Of a stretch of 64,000 nt of DNA, positions 50,429 through 61,340 are shown one piece after another. Origin of the DNA: Archilochus colubris (taxonomy: Eukaryota; Chordata; Aves; Apodiformes; Trochilidae); contig CM041107.1 in NCBI GenBank assembly GCA_023079485.1, positions 6,468,657 through 6,532,656 on the forward strand, in the 5' to 3' direction. The translations under genes were made by a program, and so were the position numbers. The notes beneath the pieces are model-generated. The model saw only the letters and a program-made list of their open reading frames with translations, ran no database searches and had not been told where the DNA came from. The stretch's first letter is position 1; every line of letters begins with the position of its first letter.

Positions 50429-50820
50429 TTTTAGTGACCCAGAAATGAGCTAGAAATGATTGTCCACAAAAGCCCTTCAGCTTCTGAGCTGCTCCTCAGA
50501 AGATGCTTCTTCCCCATTCCTCTTCTCTTTCACACAGGCATTTGACTGGTAGCCAGGCTGCTTCCCTCACCAGGGGGAATTCACCTCTCCACCTCCAGTG
50601 CCACAATACCTCATCCCCCAGAACTGATCACCTCATCAGCTCCTTCTTCCAGACGGGGAGCTGAGGCAAGGACCCCTGCATGGCCATTACTGCAGCAAAG
50701 CATTTGTCCCTTCCCCTCAGCCCCACTCCGAGGAGGAACACTTCCCAGCACAGCGGGCACTGGCTAAGACTGGTGAACAGAATCCCACAGACTGTAACAA
50801 CCTGGACACAGACAGGTTCA
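50429..50820 (+). repeat. 392-bp duplicated segment, copy A
   Basis: Matches 58453-58844 in the same orientation at a constant offset of 8024 bases with about three substitutions and no indel, over 99% identical. Both copies keep a short plus-strand frame beginning MAITAAKHLSLPLSPTP, but conservation at this identity says little about coding. The left edge coincides to the base with the end of the inverted kinase fragment. Confidence 0.93.
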
Positions 50821-51189
50821 AACAGAGATGCTCCAGGGGCAGGCAAGGTTACTCACTCCTGCTACCGGCTTCTGGAACACCAGCAAAAGAGCCTCTGGCC
50901 AAAGGAACAGCACAGTACCTTCACTCTGCACAACTCTGTTCCACCACAGAGCTTTCAGCAGATCAGGCCCATGGGAGGAAGTTAAACCAGCTCAAGGATT
51001 GCTTTCCCACACCTGTGTCACCAAGTCCCCTGACAAAGCTCAGCAGCAGTGGGGAGGGCACCTGAACAGGCAGCAGGCACATCCTACAAACCAGACACCC
51101 CACTGCAGAGCTGCCACCCAGCCCGACCATGGCCATCGCCAGGCAGTTCCTCTCCTGCCCTGGGGCATTTTTTATGAGGGGTCAATTTT
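50821..51189. other. intergenic, nothing recognised
   Basis: Unique-looking sequence between the duplicated segment and a CR1 fragment. Confidence 0.5.
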
Positions 51190-52318
51190 TATGATGGGGT
51201 CACAGCCTCAGTAGACAAAGGCAGAGCCACAGATGTCACACACCTGAACCTGTGCAAAGCATTTGACACTGTCCTGCATGACATTCTCATTTCTAAACTG
51301 GAACAACATGGATTCCATGGATGGGCGACTCATTCAATAAGGAACTGGCTGCATGGTTGCACCCAAAGAGTTGTGACCAGTGGCTCAGTGTCCAAATGGA
51401 GCTCTGTGATGAGGGGTGTTCCTCAGGGGCCAGTATGGGAACCAGTGCTGTTTAGCATCTTTGTCAGTGCCATGGACAGTGCCATCGAGTGCGCCCTCAG
51501 CAATTTGCTGATGACACCAAAGTGTGGTGAACTCACCACACCAGAGGGAAGGGATGGCATCCAGAGGGACCTGGACAGGCTGGAAAAGTGGACTTGTGCA
51601 AACTGCATGAAGTTCAACAAGACCAAAGGCAAGGGTCTGCACCCATGTTGAGGCAATCCCATGCACAGATAGAAGTTGGGAGGAGAAAGGATTGGGGACA
51701 GCCCTGAGGAGAAGGACTTGTGGGGGGTGTGGATTGGAAGCTTAACGTGAGGTGGCAGCCCAGAAATCCAACTGTGTCCTGGGCTGCACCAAAAAAAGCA
51801 AGGCCAGCAGGTTAGGGGAGCTGATTCTCCCCCTCTACTCTGCTTTTGTAAGACCCCATCGGGACTGTTGTGCCCAGTTTTGGAGTCCTCAGCATAAGAA
51901 GGACATAGAGCCCTTGGAACGTGTACTGAGAGCTACTGAAATGATCAGAGGTCTGCAGCACCTCCCCTATGAAGCCAGGCTGAAGGAGCTGGGCTTGCTA
52001 TGCCTTAAATAAAGGAGGCTGTGAGGTGAGCTTTCAATATCTGAAGGAGCCTACAAGACTGATGGGGTAAGGGCTTTTTACATAGGTGTGTAGTAAGAGG
52101 AAAAGAGGAAATGGTTTCAAACATGAAGAGGAGAGACTGAGTTCAGAAATTAGGAAGAATTTCATTAATTTCAGGGTGATGGGACACTGGAACAGGTTGC
52201 CCAAGGAAGTTGTGACTGTCCCCTCCCTGGCAGTGTTCAAGGCCAGGTTGGATGGTGGTTTGGACAACCTGGGCTGCCGGGAGGTACCTTCCAACCCAAA
52301 CCATTCTATGGTTCTATG
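51190..52318 (+). mobile_element. CR1 LINE 3' half with RT C-terminus and tail
   Basis: Frame-shifted coding remnants run in CR1 order: LNLCKAFDTVLHDIL, then RGVPQGPVWEPVLFSIF (the RT motif with its GxPQG core), IQRDLDRLEKWTCAN, and the C-terminal CAQFWSPQHKKDIEPLE. The 3' tail ends CCAACCCAAACCATTCTATG. It is the most complete CR1 copy in the window, but frameshifts make it inactive. Confidence 0.92.
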
Positions 52319-54025
52319 CTTTTAATCTAGAAGTTGATCTGCCACGTTTGCTGCGTTAATTCTCTGCCAGGTGAGTGCCTTGGCTAAGATCCCCAAAAGC
52401 TCCATCGGGTGCTGCAGCCAATACCCAACGTCAGGCCCAGCAGGACAGGGAGCAGGGGACTCTGGTATCAACAGCTCTTGGGGCAACTCAAGCTGTGCCC
52501 TGGGACTTCTTGTGCACTTTCATCCAGGGACAGCAACCTCTGCTCATTTGAAGACTCCAGCTTAAGAGCAGTGTTGACATCCCAAATCACTTATGGAGAA
52601 AAAAACAGTAAGGGGGGGTGTCATTTCTCAGAGGTACTGTTTCTAATGAGGGGTAAAATAAAGGAATAATCAGCATGTGGGGGATAAGAGAGTGTTGCAG
52701 GAAGGGAGATCCCCTTGTAAGAATGGGCTCAAAGATCTTTGCTCTCCGTTTCCAAAGAGGACAATATTTTATTTGACAGTTCTTCTATTTGAGGGTTCTT
52801 CTGCTCTAAAGCAGCAGCAGTAGCAGGGTCCTCAGCCTGGCACTGCCCCACCACCTCCTCAGCAGAGACTCTGCTGCTGGCCAGGTGGCTGCTGGCACCC
52901 CCCAGGGACGCGCAGGACATTGGGCAGTTGGGGAAGCCAACTGCAGACACCTGGCTCTCCTTTTCCAGAATTTCCTTGACCACCAGGTGACCTTGGTCAT
53001 CTTCAGCTCTGCTTGGCTCCTTGGTGCAGCTGGTGCCATCATCGACCTCTGGGGCACATAGTACTCCTCCAGGTCCTCATCCTCCTCCTGGCCCTCCCAC
53101 AGGCACCAGCATTTCCACCACCAACAGCCTGGCCAGCTCAGGGCTCTGCCCATGGCGCCGTCCTGACCGCTCTCTCGGCCTTGGACCGGATGAGCCCCAG
53201 ACTGGGAGACACTTGCAGGGCTCTGGAAAGAACTCCCAAAGGCCCCTTCCAAACCACACCTGGGCAGGGTTCTAGGATTATGATGGCAGCACCCTGGTCA
53301 CCGTTCCCCTCTGTGCTCCCTTCCACCCCTGGAAGCGCACATGCAGACGTCTCTTGGAGAACCAAGTCTCAGGTGAGAGGCTCGGTTGGCTCTGCTGAGG
53401 TGACGACCGAGAGACACCTGAGGAAGCTCTTGGAGAGAGGTGGTGGCTGAAGGGCTGCAGGAAGGCACCAGAAGGTGGCAGGGGTGACAGCCGTGACTTA
53501 ACTGCCCTGTGTGCAGCGTTAGTGAGTGGCAGAGGAGGCCAAGGTGAGGTTGGGGGGGGCTTGGGGCTTTGCTCCCCTCATTCTCTGGGAACACAAGACC
53601 TATCTCTACACTGGCTTCAGGAGTTGCACTTAGGCTCTTGGTTTTACACTGGGCATTTGTGTTCTCTCCAAACTCAAAAACATGACTAAATCCTAGCCCG
53701 AGGTGAGGACGTTGTACCCTAAGAGAGGGCTGGATACTAAAAACATGGGGATTTAAGCCTGGAATCAAAGATTTGTATTCTAAAAAGAAGGCTTTAGGTC
53801 CTAAACCTGAGGGTTCAGGCCCTAAAACAGCGATATAAAGCCCACCAAGTCATGGACTGGTCTCTTAAGATATGGTTCGGAACCTAAAAATCCCTGGCTG
53901 GATGCAAGACTGATGGAAATGGGGCAGCAGACTGACCTGCACACTTGAAGAATTGCATTTGGGTAGTTTATTTTACAGCACAGCATTTCTGCTATGTCCA
54001 GACTGGAAAATGGGACTGAAAGTTT
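52319..54025. other. intergenic with a possible minus-strand gene remnant
   Basis: On the minus strand a frame from about 53040 to a TGA at 52729 reads through EDDQGHLVVKEILEKE and ends near EELSNKILSSLETESKDL. The composition is helix-forming and Glu/Lys-rich. A possible acceptor (CCCCAG) precedes it. I do not recognise it, and frame changes upstream suggest decay or chance. Around 53660-53900 there is a degenerate series of CTAAA-containing units of irregular spacing. Confidence 0.3.
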
Positions 54026-54600
54026 ATCAAACATCATAGAGTGACAGAATCATGGGAGCTGGAAGGGACCTCTCGAGATGATCTTGTCCCACCTCCCTGC
54101 CAAAGCAGGGCTGTCCAGTGCACATTGCACAGGGCTGCATCCAAGGGGCTTTTCAAAGTCTCCAGGGAAGGAGACTCCACAACCTCTCTGGGCAGCCTCT
54201 TCAAGTGCTCCCTCATCCTCACAGTACAGAAGTTCTCATGTTCAGATGGAATGTCCTCTGTTCCACCTTGTGACCATTGCCCTGTATCCTCTTGCTGGCC
54301 ACCACTGAAAAGACTCTGGTTCCATCCTCCTAACACCCATCCTTTAGATATTTATGGACACTGAGAAGGTCTATCAGATTGGCCAGGTATCATTTGCAAC
54401 AGCCAAATCCATGCTGACCACTCCCAATAACTTGCTTTTCTTCCACAGGTTTAGAGATGGCATCCAGAAGGATTCCCTCCACATCCTTCCCAGGGACAGA
54501 GGTGAGACCAAAGGGCCTGTCCTTCTCTGGGTCATCCTGATTTCCCTTCTTGAAGGCTGGAGTGATGTTGGCCTTCCTCCAGCCCTCAGGCACCTCTCCA
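54026..54600 (-). mobile_element. old CR1 LINE, 3' end and RT remnant
   Basis: Antisense: starts TCATAGAGTGACAGAATCAT, continues through the CR1 tail (GGGCAGCCTCTTCAAGTGCT) and then into RT coding sequence. On the minus strand this reads EGWRKANITPAFKKGNQDD followed by VIGSGQHGF. The middle of the RT is missing. It is more diverged than the other copies. Confidence 0.85.
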
Positions 54601-55751
54601 GCTCTCCATCACCTTTCCAAGAGGATGGAGAGTGGCCAAGCAATAACATGGGCACTCCACAACCAGATGCATACAATGCCTGCCCTCCAGCATGGCAGCT
54701 TTTCTGATCTGGATCTATTTACCTCTGCCAAAAGCTGAGACAGACTGAAAGAAACACATCTGCTATTTATGATTTTTAAAACATTAAATCCTTCTCAAAG
54801 ATTCAGAGCAGTGATTTCAACCCAATTATTTAAGTTGAGCATTTTATGCTGACCACAAGGCTGTTAATATACACATCTAGGAATAGAATTACACACATAT
54901 CTATATAACTAGTACATACTTATGCCTAGCAAAAAACCAAACAAATGAACAAAAAAATAGAGAAGGGCAGTGCAATCCTAAAGTAAAATTGAGTGACCCA
55001 ATCTTTTCAAAGAAAAGCAATTGTGTTGTAATTTGCAGTTGCCTTGCCACTTGGAGCATCTCCTCTGAATTTATGCCCCTGGCCATGTATTCCTCCTGTA
55101 ACATAAACTCTGTGCCCTGGGAATTTGCAGGGACTGACTCTGGAATTGCTCCTGGCCACCCCTTGTGGACTGGCCTGTATCCAAATGCCTGAGTATCTCC
55201 CCGCCCACTGAATTTGCTACTCAACCAAGGAATTCACCAAGTCACCCTGCCCTGAATTCATACAAATTTATTGATTCCCTAGACCCTCCTGACGACTCCT
55301 CCAGTGAAGAGATCCCAAAGGGTGGAGTCCAAAGAGAAGGGTCGTTGGATCTGTCAGACCGGAGACATGCTACGGGGAAGATGTATGGAATATTATTCAC
55401 TTTTCAGACACAATAAGTCCTGCTAGCTTAGAGATGTCAGGGGGCTTTGCAAGTCCCTTCTTTCTATTTTGACATTTTTCTTTGGGGGTGGAGATTGCTC
55501 TACTTCTTCTCCACCTTCCTTTAAACTGGTTCCAACCTCCCCCCCCAAAAAAGGGTAAATGATGTTCATGAAACTACTAAAATGAGATCCCTGTAAACAT
55601 GCCTCCATGAGAGCTGTCCAGGAACATCTCTCCAGATGGATATTTCCCATCCCAAGAGGCACAGTCTAGAAGAATCCAGCTCTAATGGTTTCTTTTTTCA
55701 ATAGCTGAGTAACTTCACACCTTGTGTGACTGAGAGCTCTTTTCTTTCCAG
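54601..55751. other. upstream of CLK-like exons, no RS-domain exon found
   Basis: I searched this stretch for CLK N-terminal exons (Arg/Ser-rich) and found none. The clearest open frame, 55165-55416 on the plus strand, has no RS repeats and no kinase similarity. The transcript start of the CLK-like gene is therefore not located. Confidence 0.5.
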
Positions 55752-58069
55752 ATGAGGTTGTTGCTCCTCTGGGTGAAGGCACCTTTGGGCTCGTAGTCGA
55801 GTGCATCGATCACAAAGAGTAAGTCTTTTTGGTGACAGACAGGCAAGGTTTGTGACTGATGCTCTGGCGGGGTGGCTGGGGGTCCAGTTCCAATTCCAGT
55901 TGAGTCTCTGCACAGATGGGCCCTTCTGAGATGAACTCCATGTGTCCTCTAGAATTGAAGACCTTCTGAGGAGGTTCAAGTCCTCCTTGGTCTCCTCAGC
56001 CCTCTTCAAAAGCTGTCTTTGCAGGGGCGGCAGGCACGTGGCAGTGAAAATAGCGAAAGACACCGAAAGGGAGGGGGCAGCTTGTGTAGAAGTGCAAGTG
56101 CTGCAGTATCTAAAGACACTGGACCCCAGCAGCACACAGTAAGGAGACAAAGCCGAGCGCCCTGTGCTTTGGCTTTCAGATTTCTCAGACCTGGCTTTCT
56201 GGAGCAGAAGAGGGACGGAGCCAAGCGTTCATCAAGGGCCTGTGGCAATTCCTCTCATTCTGCTTTTGCAGCCACTGCCTCACAATGTTAGACTGGTTCA
56301 AGTACCGTGGCCACATCTGCATTGTTTTGGAGCTGCTGGGGATCAGCACTGCCACGTTCATGAAAGCAAATGGCTCTCTGCCCTTCAGGCTGGGCCACAT
56401 CAGACAGATGGCCTACCAGATCTGCAAGGCTGTCAACTGTAAGGATGCTGTTGTTTTTTTGCTTGCTTGGTTCCAGTTTCTCTGTGGCATGTGCTAACCA
56501 TTCCCCGCCTCATCTTGCAGTGTTGCACGTGAACAAGTTGACACACACGGATTTAAAATCAGACAACATCTTGCTCAGGCCATCAGGATACACAGAGGAG
56601 TACAACCCCAGCCTGGTCAGTTGCTTTCCTCTTCCCTGCCTCCCTCTCAGCCATCCTCTGCCTTTACTTGGCCTCAACCATACCATGGGTTCATTGCAGA
56701 AACGTCTGGAGCGCAGACTGAAGCACCCAGAGGTCAAAGTGGCAGACTTTGGGAACACGACGCCTGCCTGTGATTATCACAGCCATCTGATCACTACAAG
56801 AGCCTACAGAGCTCCTGAAGTGATCCTAGGTCAGGAGGAGTCTCTTAGGGGCATCTGAGGTGCCTCAGATGCTTCCTGAGGTGCTCTTAAAGCTGGGCTG
56901 CTCCAGAGCTGGGGCACCTCTGCCTTCAGCTCTTGAACAGCCTGGGGCAAACGTGAACCTTCTGAATCTTTCCTCAGGCCTGGGATGGTCACAGCCCTGC
57001 GACGTGTGGAGCATAGGGTGCATCCTGCTTGAGTACTACCTTGGCTACCCAGTCTTTCCGGTAGGTAACTGGGAACCTCAAGTGATGCAGCACCTACAGT
57101 GCTGCCCAGCTTGCTGAAAATGCACTAGAGAGGTGGGAGGGGGGACGAAGGGGAATGCTCTGTGCAACAAAGGCAGCTGCAGGACTCTGGAAAAAAGAGG
57201 GCTGAGGGTAAAGCCCTCCAGCCGCTTGTACCTTCCTCCAGGAAACAGAGGACTACAGCCTCTCTCTAGTTTGAGTTAAGGTCAGCCTGTGTTCTTGACA
57301 GTTCCTCTAACAAGGAACAACAATGTCTGCCTTGACTTCCCTCCAGGCCCTCGAAGACAGAGAACATTTGGCAATGATGGAGAGGATCCTGGGGCCGTTG
57401 CCAGGTCACATGATCCACAAAACCAGGTAATTACAGGTTTCTCTACCTGGGCTGATAGGGTTCAACTGAAAGCCTTTCAGATTTGGTTTAGTGGCAGATT
57501 TTTAAGACCATTTTGACACAGTCAGTTTCACCCCTTTGTTCCACGGAACAAGCAGGACACTTGTGGAGGATTCCCAGATCAGTCCCCGAGCTGTGGACAC
57601 CCGTGCTGATAAACGACTTCCAGTGCAGGCACAAAACAGCATCTTTGAAGAACAAACTCTGCTCTCTTTCTTTCAGGAGAGGCGAGTATTTCCACAAGGG
57701 CCGGCTGGTCTGGGACGAGCGCAGCTTCGCTGGGATGTGCGTCTCATGGCACTGTAAGCCACTCAAGGTAAGAGGAGAGAGGGAAGATCTTTGGGGGAGA
57801 GGAGCTTGAAGTGCGGGCACACAATGACAAAAACCTGTGCTCTGCTTTTCTGCCTGAAGGCGTTCATGAACTCCCATGACAATGACCATGAGAATCTCTT
57901 CGATCTCATTGAAAAGATGCTGCAGCACGACCCAGACCAGAGAATAACTTTGGAAGAAGCCCTCAAACATCCTTTTTTCTTCCCAAAACAACGGGAAAAA
58001 AGGGCGCCGCCTCCCAGAGCTGAGGAGGCTGACACAGGTGTCAGTCCTCCAAAGAGGTGTAAATATTAA
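55752..58069 (+). CDS. CLK/LAMMER-type protein kinase, N-terminus not found
   Basis: Nine exons: 55752-55818, 56025-56138, 56272-56438, 56521-56615, 56700-56829, 56978-57060, 57347-57426, 57677-57767, 57860-58069. All introns are GT-AG and every phase joins, giving 344 residues and TAA. CLK kinases are nuclear dual-specificity kinases that phosphorylate SR splicing factors. Visible in order are a glycine loop [15 protein letters not shown] lysine, an alpha-C glutamate in ACVEVQVL, catalytic HTDLKSDN (the CLK version of HRD), DFG in [26 protein letters not shown] and the signature [14 protein letters not shown]. It ends in a short basic/acidic tail finishing KRCKY. Two features differ from CLK1-4: the insert after HTDLK is altered, and no RS-rich N-terminal exons lie within the preceding kilobase. 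All catalytic residues are kept, so it is probably active or recently so. It is best viewed as a diverged, lineage-specific CLK paralogue. The exact CLK parent is not decided. Confidence 0.88.
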
Positions 58070-58242
58070 TGTTGACTGTTCTTGTTAGAGGTTTGTTAGG
58101 TGTTCTGCTTGTTTCAAGTTCATAGGTTGTTGGATGTTCTGTTTGTAGCAGTTTCAGTGTTTTATACCATTAAATTAATCTTAAGAACCTATCTCTTGTG
58201 TGACTATCTTTTTAGATACTGAACCCAACTGTTGGCATAAAA

Positions 58243-58286
58243 AACATTTAAATTCTCTGAAACCCTGCAGCTAAGGGGCCTGGCAA
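58243..58286 (+). repeat. 44-bp direct repeat, copy 1
   Basis: Matches 59730-59773 with one difference (both begin AACATTTAAATTCTCTG and end GGGGCCTGGCAA). The pair brackets 1.49 kb that includes the 392-bp segment and the CpG island, as expected if that block was inserted or tandemly duplicated. Confidence 0.9.
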
Positions 58287-58452
58287 CACACCTTGCTTAC
58301 AGGGGCAGTTAACATAGCCATAGGAAATCCTCCTCCCACCAAGGAAGCCTCTTCAGCTTCTCAGTCTCAGCAAGGGTCTAAGTCTGAGTGTCTTCTGGAG
58401 GGCAGAGTAAGACATGAGAGAAGGTAAAGGCCGTGGAGATGGAGGCTCAAAA

Positions 58453-58844
58453 TTTTAGTGACCCAGAAATGAGCTAGAAACGATTGTCCACAAAAGCCCT
58501 TCAGCTTCTGAGCTACTCCTCAGAAGATGCTTCTTCCCCATTCCTCTTCTCTTTCACACAGGCATTTGACTGGTAGCCAGGCTGCTTCCCTCACCAGGGG
58601 GAATTCACCTCTCCACCTCCAGTGCCACAATACCTCATCCCCCAGAACTGATCACCTCATCAGCTCCTTCTTCCAGACGGGGAGCTGAGGCAAGGACCCC
58701 TGCATGGCCATTACTGCAGCAAAGCATTTGTCCCTTCCCCTCAGCCCCACTCCGAGGAGGAACACTTCCCAGCACAGCGGGCACTGGCTAAGACTGGTGA
58801 ACAGAATCCCACAGACTGTAACAACCTGGACACGGACAGGTTCA
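58453..58844 (+). repeat. 392-bp duplicated segment, copy B
   Basis: Partner of 50429-50820. Here it lies 383 bp after the CLK-like stop codon and is followed directly by a CpG island that copy A lacks. Confidence 0.93.
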
Positions 58845-59300
58845 GACGCTGACTACCAGCAGGAGCTGAGCAGAGTGCAGTACGCAGGATTTTCCGGTTC
58901 GATCCCGTCCGCGCTGCCCCGGCGCCGCCTCTGGCCCTGAGGGGCTGCCCAGGGCTCGGCACTGCCCTGCCAGGGGGGTGCCCGCCTGATGGATCCGCCC
59001 CGGCAGGCAGCGCCTCCGCGCCCCCGGCCGCCGGGTACAGGGCGGGAGCAGCCCGTGCCCCCCCGCTGCCGCATGGATCAGTCCGCGGCGGTTGGAAGGC
59101 GGCGCCTCCCAGCGGTCGGCAGGGCCCCGCGCGGCGGAGGTTGGGCCGGGCCCGGGCAGAGTTCGGCGGGTCCGGAGCGGAGTGTGGGGCTGGGGCCCTT
59201 TTGGGCTTGGCGGAACCCCTAGAAAAGCGGCCCCGGAAGGACAGGCCGCTCAGCAGGGCAGGGGCAGTGCCGGGTAGTGCCCTAATCACGGGGGGCTGTG
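58845..59300. promoter_or_regulatory. CpG island without an assigned gene
   Basis: Very G+C-rich and CpG-dense, with GC-box-like GGGCGGG motifs, sharply bounded on the left by the 392-bp repeat and fading by about 59300. Open frames on both strands are Ala/Arg/Pro/Gly-rich, as expected of any such island. It could be the promoter of an unseen transcript on either strand, for example a first exon of a related kinase gene, but no splice donor with coding support stands out. Confidence 0.55.
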
Positions 59301-60619
59301 GCCAACACCTGCGGGTCGCTCGCCTCCGTTTGTCCTTGTGATGATGATGTTCCATATAAGATCCTTTCCCTATGATACAGCTTTAAATTGCATCTCAACA
59401 CATGGCACTGGCTCCCGAGAGATGCCTTTGTCTTGGCAGTAGAGCAATTTAAATAATTGATTGTATAATATGTTTGGTCAGTTAAGTCATTTTCATCTTT
59501 TCATCAAACCAAGGATGTGAAATTAATTTTTTTCCTATTTCATTTTCAGCTTGAATATACAACTAACTTAATTACAGGTGCTTTTTTTAATGCCACCGAT
59601 GAAGGCAATCATAACTAAACTTTACAAAATTTACTGTAGTCAACAAACAAAAACATCACTGCCTCCACACACACATCTCCAGCTTATCCACTGCTGTACT
59701 TTAACTATGAAATCCCCAGATTAGAGAGAAACATTTAAATTCTCTGGAACCCTGCAGCTAAGGGGCCTGGCAATATTATCATTTGTCCTGCAGCTCTGTA
59801 GCAGGGAGGGGAAAAGCTGCCAAAGGCTTTGCAGAACTCAGCTATGAACCTTAGTTTAGGTTCTGTCCTTAACAAGACATTCCTCGTTGCTTCTGTTTCC
59901 TCATCTGTTCTTTCCAGCCCAGATCTACTTTTCTGAATTTCAGAACAGAAGGGTTTTCCTGTAAAAAGTCCTCAGAGGGAGAACTGCCATGCAGGTGGGA
60001 TAGGAGATGGGATGCACTGAGATACTGGAAATACCAGAAAAAGAGGAGGTGGAGATTTGCCAGACCCGTTTGTGTGGAATTTTGGAGCCGTAGTGAGATA
60101 ACAGTGGGAGAGTGGCCGAGAGGTCAAATATTGGAGGGTTTTGGTAATAAAGCAACCTCTTAGCCCGATTGCTGGTGGTGTGGTGGGTAGGGTTCCATTT
60201 TACCATTTTACCATTTTTTAGTATATCCTTCAGTCTGCCCATGGTGCCCCAGCACCATCCTGGGCTGACTCCAGGCCCGAGGGGGCTGACGCCCTCGTTT
60301 CCTCACGTGCTGCATCCATGGCCTCAAAACATCCCAGAGCAGGCAGCACCCACACCCCAGGCAAGTTTTGGCCGAGTGCTCTCTCCTGTGTTTCTCTCCC
60401 CATCCCGGGATCGGGGCCGGGCAGGGCTGCGGGGCAGCACGTGCTCCTTTATAGTCACGTCCCGAGTGTCCAGGAGCCGAGTGTCACCACACCCCACACC
60501 GTGTCCTCCGCAGTGTCTCAGCTCCTCCTGGCTGGAGGTACTCAGGGAGAGGGTGAGCGAGCGAGAGATCTGTCGGGAAGCAGAGGAACAAGGTATTGGG
60601 ATGAGATTTGAAAGCTGGT
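59301..60619. other. AT-rich intergenic, possible LTR end
   Basis: Contains the segment 59655-59723 that is inverted at 49898-49966. Near 60147 an AATAAA followed by GCAACCTCTTAGCCCGATTG resembles a retroviral U5, but no LTR boundaries can be drawn. No gene is recognised. Confidence 0.4.
59730..59773 (+). repeat. 44-bp direct repeat, copy 2
   Basis: Partner of 58243-58286, 43 of 44 bases identical. Confidence 0.9.
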
Positions 60620-60825
60620 GGAAGAAAGATGCCCGTGGCTCAGCCGGTTCTGCCGGGACCCCGGGGGGACCGGAGCGACGAGCCGTGCCGGGCCGTGTTC
60701 GGCACCGCGGGAGCAGCCGTGCTGGCCCGGGGCCTCGCCACCTCGTTTCTGCTCGTGTCATCCCGCCGTCGATGTGGAGCACTTGGATCTGCCATCAGAC
60801 AGATGGTTCAAGAAAGAGGGTTAAA
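60620..60825 (+). other. small GC-rich block with open frame, identity unknown
   Basis: A local CpG-rich patch (60640-60780). The plus frame from 60608 stays open for 104 codons, with the start of the patch reading MPVAQPVLPGPRG after a second ATG at 60629. I recognise no domain. It ends inside a repeat (60826-60918), so a complete host gene is unlikely. It may be a fragment of a promoter or first exon. Confidence 0.25.
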
Positions 60826-60918
60826 TCCAATCCCAAACCTGGAGGTTCCGGGTGAAGTCTTCCCCTCTGAGGCGAAGCTCCTGTTTTTTTCCAGCACTGG
60901 CAGAGCCAAGTCGCTGTT
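60826..60918 (+). repeat. ~95-bp direct repeat, copy 1
   Basis: About 80% similar to 61238-61340: both contain TTAAATCCA, CCCAAACCTGGAG, TCTTCCCCTCTGAGGC and GCCA/AGA..CAAGTC in order. Confidence 0.8.
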
Positions 60919-61237
60919 ATAATTGAACCGAGACTCAATGTTCTGCTAATGGTTTAATTTAATCAATAAAATTGCATTTTTAAAAAATTTTTTAATTTGT
61001 AAAATTTAATCCATTAATTTAATTAATAAAATAAGCAAAACAGCGCTGGGGGCGTGGGGAGTCTCCGCTCCACTCACATGCACCTAAAACTTCTTCCCTG
61101 AAACTCTGGAATTATCTTTTTTTTATTACAATTCTATGCATATTCAAAAGAAGGTGGGTTTACATACATATTCATAGCATTACATCCTCATTATAATATT
61201 CATGACAGGCGGAGTCTGGGCGGAGAGATTGAAAAAG
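60919..61237. mobile_element. AT-rich LTR-like insert between direct repeats
   Basis: Several AATAAA hexamers and long A/T runs (60955-61035), then a segment with ATTCATGACAGGCGGAGTC, a phrase like that of avian retroviral LTRs. It separates the two ~95-bp repeats. Ends and strand are not definable by eye. Confidence 0.3.
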
Positions 61238-61340
61238 AGGCTTAAATCCAGCCCCAAACCTGGAGATTCAGGATGAACTCTTCCCCTCTGAGGCAAAACT
61301 CCCATTTTTTCCCAACACTGCCAGACCCAAGTCACTTTTT
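61238..61340 (+). repeat. ~95-bp direct repeat, copy 2
   Basis: Partner of 60826-60918. Too long and too diverged to be a target-site duplication, so it is more likely part of a repeated element or an older tandem duplication. Confidence 0.8.

Noticed and set aside
53013..53450. 145-codon plus-strand frame starting with a hydrophobic stretch like a signal peptide
   Set aside because: It is antisense to the possible minus-strand relic, lacks conserved cysteines or domains, and shares its span with several equally long frames.
55752..55754. ATG at the first base of the first kinase exon as a start codon
   Set aside because: It is out of frame with the kinase; the exon is entered through an AG acceptor with a split codon.
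58741..59355. 204-codon minus-strand frame in the CpG island
   Set aside because: Ala/Pro/Arg/Gly-rich composition is what any CpG island yields, and part of it lies in the duplicated segment; no conserved motif.
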